NCBI RefSeq assembly: GCF_012927185.1
Contig: NZ_JABBGB010000002.1
Location: 1,116,001-1,180,000, forward strand
Direction: 5' to 3'
DNA from: Pseudoflavitalea sp. G-6-1-2
GTDB taxonomy: Bacteria; Bacteroidota; Bacteroidia; Chitinophagales; Chitinophagaceae
DNA: 64,000 nucleotides
Shown: positions 60,985 to 64,000 of the stretch, piece after piece
Layout of the letters: each line of letters begins with the position of its first letter
Position numbering within the stretch: position 1 is the first letter of the stretch
The notes under the pieces: model-generated
Seen by the model: only the letters and a program-made list of their open reading frames with translations
The model's database searches: none
Told to the model about the DNA's origin: nothing
Translations under genes and position numbers: made by a program

Positions 60985-62151
60985 ATGATTCAGCCGCTTT
61001 TCAACTGGAGAACAGGTCTCGCCATTATTGCAATTGCCATCGTCAGCGGCACCATCTTTTATTCGCAGTTCCTCGCCAGGAAAATTTCACGCGAAGAAAG
61101 ATCCAAAGTAGAGCTATGGGTGGAAGCAGGAAAACTGCTGATGAAAGATACTTCCGGCATCAGCGATCAGCTCGCCGGAATGATCATCACCGAAAACAAA
61201 ACCATCCCCATAATCGAAACGGATGAAAAAGACGTGATCACTCAATATGTAAACCTCGATTCCGCCTCCATTGCCTCAGACAGCAGTTACCTGAATAAAA
61301 GGCTGCAGGAGTTCAAAAGTCAGAATGAAGCCATTATCTGGACCGACCCGATCGACAGCAATCGCGTGAATCACTATTATTATGGACATACTTCACTGCT
61401 CAATCAGATCAGATACTATCCGCTGGTGCAGTTGCTGATTGTAAGCCTCTTCATCATCATAACACTTACCGCACTCACCACCAGTTTCAAAAGCTCACAG
61501 AATCAGGTCTGGGCGGGCATGGCCAAGGAAACCGCACATCAGCTGGGAACTCCCCTCACCTCATTGCAGGGCTGGGTGGAAATGCTGCGCGAGGAAAAAG
61601 CAAACGACAAAATTGTTCAGGAACTCGCAAAAGATATCGACAGACTCAAACTCGTTTCGGACCGCTTCAGCAAAATAGGCAGCGCACCAAAACTCGAAGA
61701 ACACGATCTGATAGCGCAGGTAGACAGCATGATTGAATACATCCGCAAACGCGCCACCGGCAAAGTGCAGTTCGCGCTCGAAACAAACGACGAAAAGCAT
61801 ATCCCGGCACTCATATCTCCTCCCCTGTTCGACTGGGTGATTGAAAACCTGCTCAAGAATGCACTGGATGCAATGGAAGGAAAAGGACAGATCAGCATCA
61901 ATATTCAGCAGCAACCCGATGAAATCTTTATCGATGTTTCCGATACAGGCAAAGGCATCAGCAGCCAATATCTGTCGAAAGTGTTCAAACCCGGATTCAC
62001 CACCAAGAAACGTGGTTGGGGTCTTGGACTAAGCCTGAGCAAGAGAATCATTGAACAATATCATCGCGGAGAACTTTTCGTAAAACATTCTGAGCCAGGA
62101 AAGGGTACTACCTTCAGAATTGTACTGAAAAACAGAAACATACCTGCTTAG
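60985..62151 (+). CDS. Compact membrane sensor histidine kinase
   Basis: 388 residues from ATG 60985 (MIQPLFNWRTGL). Two membrane helices (residues about 9-30 and 146-168) flank a short extracytoplasmic domain. The H-box is MAKETAHQLGTPLTSLQGW with His185. ATPase motifs are ENLLKNALDAM, DTGKGI and FKPGFTTKKRGWGLGLSLSK. The HQLGTPL variant is typical of a Bacteroidota kinase subgroup. No response regulator is adjacent. It is divergent from the glycosyltransferase gene. Confidence 0.92.
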   Translation: MIQPLFNWRTGLAIIAIAIVSGTIFYSQFLARKISREERSKVELWVEAGKLLMKDTSGISDQLAGMIITENKTIPIIETDEKDVITQYVNLDSASIASDSSYLNKRLQEFKSQNEAIIWTDPIDSNRVNHYYYGHTSLLNQIRYYPLVQLLIVSLFIIITLTALTTSFKSSQNQVWAGMAKETAHQLGTPLTSLQGWVEMLREEKANDKIVQELAKDIDRLKLVSDRFSKIGSAPKLEEHDLIAQVDSMIEYIRKRATGKVQFALETNDEKHIPALISPPLFDWVIENLLKNALDAMEGKGQISINIQQQPDEIFIDVSDTGKGISSQYLSKVFKPGFTTKKRGWGLGLSLSKRIIEQYHRGELFVKHSEPGKGTTFRIVLKNRNIPA

Positions 62152-62339
62152 ACAACAATATTTCTGATTTTTTTTCAGATAAATTTCAATAGCACTCAAA
62201 CCAGCTCATGCGCCTCAAACTCAGGCCTAAACAAGCTTGCAGCGGATCAGGAAAACCAGAGAGCGTTCATCTCTAAAAGATTCTGAATAAAGTTTTTACG
62301 TTTTTCTTCAAAGATTTTAGTTTTTTAGAAAAAGTGTTT

Positions 62340-62347
62340 TACATTTG
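62340..62347 (+). promoter_or_regulatory. -7 element of the tRNA-Leu(GAG) promoter
   Basis: TACATTTG matches TAnnTTTG, 20 bases before the tRNA. The -33 region is T-rich without a clear TTG. Confidence 0.5.
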
Positions 62348-62366
62348 CAACCCCTACGGGATTGGC

Positions 62367-62450
62367 GCCCAGGTGTTGAAACTGGTAGACAAGCCACTTT
62401 GAGGTGGTGGTGTTCGAAAGGACGTGCAAGTTCGAATCTTGTCCTGGGCA
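62367..62450 (+). tRNA. tRNA-Leu (anticodon GAG)
   Basis: The 84-base gene starts GCCCAGG and ends CCTGGGC plus discriminator A. The anticodon stem CCACT/GGTGG encloses TTGAGGT, giving GAG. The long variable arm (TGTTCGAAAGGACG) fits tRNA-Leu, and the T arm reads GCAAGTTCGAATCTTGT. CCA is not encoded. A terminator follows six bases later. Confidence 0.95.
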
Positions 62451-62455
62451 CTTTC

Positions 62456-62493
62456 AAAAAGGTCTGTAAGTCGAAAGATTTACAGACCTTTTT
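62456..62493 (+). terminator. Terminator of tRNA-Leu(GAG)
   Basis: AAAAAGGTCTGTAA (62456-62469) pairs with TTACAGACCTTTTT (62480-62493). A closely similar hairpin follows the next gene. Confidence 0.9.
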
Positions 62494-62589
62494 CTTTTGT
62501 GATGCTGCATTGAATGCTGTGGTTTCAACGTACCTTACTTTCCCTGGCTTGAAGATTCCATAAGGAAGCCAGCTTTATCATAACCCCTT

Positions 62590-62616
62590 TTCAATATTCC
62601 TCTTCTGAATATTGAA
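62590..62616. promoter_or_regulatory. Perfect 9-bp inverted repeat upstream of the S33 hydrolase gene
   Basis: TTCAATATT (62590-62598) and AATATTGAA (62608-62616) are exact reverse complements with a nine-base spacer, ending 12 bases before the ATG. The symmetry and position fit a repressor operator; a 5' leader hairpin is the alternative. Confidence 0.45.
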
Positions 62617-62628
62617 CAAAACCAAAAC

Positions 62629-63645
62629 ATGAGAATTGTGATCACAAAGAATTTTATCATTCTGTTACTGTTGTCCATCCTGTGCTTCTCTCAGACGTCA
62701 TTGCAGGCAAACAGCGACACGCTTACCCCATCAAAACCTTCGGGGCAATTACCTGCAACAAAGATCGATTCGCTGCTGACAATTGAAATTGGCGGAATCA
62801 AACAAGTAATAGAAATCAAAACAGACGACTCCAATAAACCTGTATTGCTCTTTTTATCCGGAGGCCCGGGAAGTTCAATGATGAAAAATGCAGATAACTT
62901 CACAAACATTCTAAAAACCAGATTCACCATTGTTCAATGGGATCAAAGAGACGCAGGAAAAACCCTTCAACTAAATCCATCGCCGGTTACTCCTTCCGTT
63001 GACTTAATGGGCAGGGACACTTACGAAGTGATCAACTTTCTGATAAAAGAATTGAAGCAACCCAAAATATACCTGCTCGGCAGCTCATGGGGAAATGCTC
63101 TGGGTTTTTATATCGTAAGAAATCATCCGGAATTATTACACGCATATTTTGCTGCAAACCCCGTTATCAGTCAATTGGCGAGTGAAAAAGAATTGCTCGA
63201 CACATTGAAGATTCATTTTAAAGCAGATTCTGTTGCCAGTAAAGAACTGGCGATGGTAAACATTCCTTTTAAAGTTGACGAAGACCTGTTCTATCTAAGA
63301 AAATGGCTTTTCTATACCGAAGGGAAAAAGTTTGTAACAACCGATGATTTCAAAAAAGGATTTCTCGAATGGTCAAAAACCCGGTCACCTGCCTGGAATG
63401 AAGTAATGGCAATTGATTTACCCAAAACACTAAAGAAGGTTAAGTGCCCGGTATATTTTTTCGTTGGGAAAAACGATATTCAAACATCTACCAGCATTAC
63501 AAAAGCCTACTTCGAAAAAGTAAAAGCGCCAAAGAAAGACTTGATCTTGTTTGAAAAATCCGGACATCAGATACATAAAGATGAGCCTGAAAATTTTCAA
63601 AATGCAATCATCGGAATTTTAGACAAAATGAATGCCGGAAAGTAA
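62629..63645 (+). CDS. Secreted alpha/beta hydrolase, proline iminopeptidase-like (S33)
   Basis: 338 residues with a signal peptide (MRIVITKNFIILLLLSILC, ending SLQA). The S33 features are LLFLSGGPGSSM (oxyanion loop), VQWDQRDAGKT, and the nucleophile elbow LLGSSWGNALG. The acidic residue is probably in FVGKNDIQT and the His in KSGHQIHKDEPENF. Such enzymes release N-terminal proline or hydrolyse other amide or ester substrates. The coding sequence is AT-richer than its surroundings and is flanked by two related hairpins, hinting at acquisition. Confidence 0.85.
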   Translation: MRIVITKNFIILLLLSILCFSQTSLQANSDTLTPSKPSGQLPATKIDSLLTIEIGGIKQVIEIKTDDSNKPVLLFLSGGPGSSMMKNADNFTNILKTRFTIVQWDQRDAGKTLQLNPSPVTPSVDLMGRDTYEVINFLIKELKQPKIYLLGSSWGNALGFYIVRNHPELLHAYFAANPVISQLASEKELLDTLKIHFKADSVASKELAMVNIPFKVDEDLFYLRKWLFYTEGKKFVTTDDFKKGFLEWSKTRSPAWNEVMAIDLPKTLKKVKCPVYFFVGKNDIQTSTSITKAYFEKVKAPKKDLILFEKSGHQIHKDEPENFQNAIIGILDKMNAGK

Positions 63646-63674
63646 GATACAGAAAGAGTTTCAGCGATATTAAG

Positions 63675-63710
63675 AAGGTCTGCAAGTTGATAGATTTGCA
63701 GACCTTTCTA
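63675..63710 (+). terminator. Terminator of the S33 hydrolase gene
   Basis: AAGGTCTGCAA (63675-63685) pairs with TTGCAGACCTT (63696-63706), followed by TCTATTT. It is a near copy of the hairpin after tRNA-Leu(GAG), with a compensated base pair. Confidence 0.8.
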
Positions 63711-63740
63711 TTTAAGATTGTATTTCCATTATTCTGCCCG

Positions 63741-64000
63741 CTACAGCACAAGTTTGTATTCGCGTTTGAAGCTTTTGGGATTCAGGTCCTCAAAACGAAA
63801 CATATCAGCATCCACCATTACATCAGACAGCAAACGCATCGCCTCTTCATGTGAAAAGGATTGAGGATAATGAATGCCATCAAATGCAACGTCAGTGATC
63901 TGCGTTTCAAATGCATGATCGAAGCTATCCTCTCCCGCATAGAAGAGCGCGATCTTTCCGGTCCAGTGAATGCTGAACAAATTATTTTCTTGCCTTTCGA
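63741..64000 (-). CDS. Hypothetical protein, C-terminal part (cut by window edge)
   Basis: The frame is open from base 64000 to the stop at 63741, so the start lies outside the window. About 85 residues are visible, including WTGKIALFYAGEDSF and a C-terminus FEDLNPKSFKREYKLVL. I do not recognise a domain. A TTG at 63980 could start a shorter product, but the frame continues upstream without interruption. Confidence 0.55.
   Translation of the reverse strand, partial: ERQENNLFSIHWTGKIALFYAGEDSFDHAFETQITDVAFDGIHYPQSFSHEEAMRLLSDVMVDADMFRFEDLNPKSFKREYKLVL

Noticed and set aside
58888-62519. A 17-base word (TGCTGCATTGAATGCTG) occurring near 58888 and 62503
   Set aside because: The flanks differ completely, it has no repeat partner pattern and it lies outside genes; probably chance or a minor relic.

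Overview
The window looks like a chromosomal segment of a member of the Bacteroidota, most likely family Chitinophagaceae. The evidence is a SusC/SusD pair, Bacteroidota-type promoters (TTG, about 19-20 bases, TAnnTTTG), a tmRNA tag ending in YAMAA, a GH3-family protein, DUF3667 and TM2/DUF2752 proteins, a histone-H1-like Lys/Ala protein, and weak use of Shine-Dalgarno sequences. The family-level placement is inference. No prophage, insertion sequence, CRISPR array or rRNA was seen.

Layout. 0-4.3 kb: truncated AraC-type gene, DUF1801 gene, a DUF6766 remnant, then a KGG-motif protein plus YciF stress pair, and an MFS transporter. 4.5-6.9 kb: secreted Gfo/Idh/MocA oxidoreductase plus DUF6807 pair. 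6.9-9.05 kb: mostly non-coding with two candidate structured RNAs around a small HTH gene. 9-16.9 kb: OmpA/TSP3 protein, a NarL-type regulator convergent with a large propeller sensor kinase, a class A beta-lactamase-like serine hydrolase, and an AraC regulator. 17-21.7 kb: SusC/SusD without degradative enzymes. 21.8-28.1 kb: small metabolic and regulatory genes (methyltransferase, PEP mutase-like enzyme, TipAS-type MerR regulator, Na+/H+ antiporter, HopJ, SUKH, epoxide hydrolase). 28.2-34.8 kb: GNAT protein, tmRNA, RseP, Dxr, GH3, and ribosomal proteins L21 and L27. 34.9-44.1 kb: H1-like protein, CPBP protease overlapping a PolX/PHP gene, and the DUF3667-MazG-NtrY-like kinase operon. 44.1-52.2 kb: secreted proteins (including a PagL-like one), flavin oxidoreductase, heme-binding protein, OmpA, META, Ada, a methyltransferase and a lipoprotein. 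52.6-57.4 kb: TolC-HlyD-permease-permease export operon without an ATPase. 57.9-64 kb: TM2 and DUF2752 proteins, three tRNAs, a glycosyltransferase, a compact sensor kinase, an S33 hydrolase flanked by two related hairpins, and a truncated gene.

The most unusual signals are these. The KGG protein of the yciG-yciF-type pair is greatly enlarged by acidic and Arg/Ser-rich disordered regions. The PolX protein has a degenerate polymerase active site but an intact PHP phosphoesterase site. Several intergenic regions can fold into multi-hairpin RNAs that end in intrinsic terminators. Related terminator hairpins with a compensatory base change flank an AT-richer hydrolase gene next to tRNA-Leu. Family assignments rest on motif recognition alone; no database search was possible.
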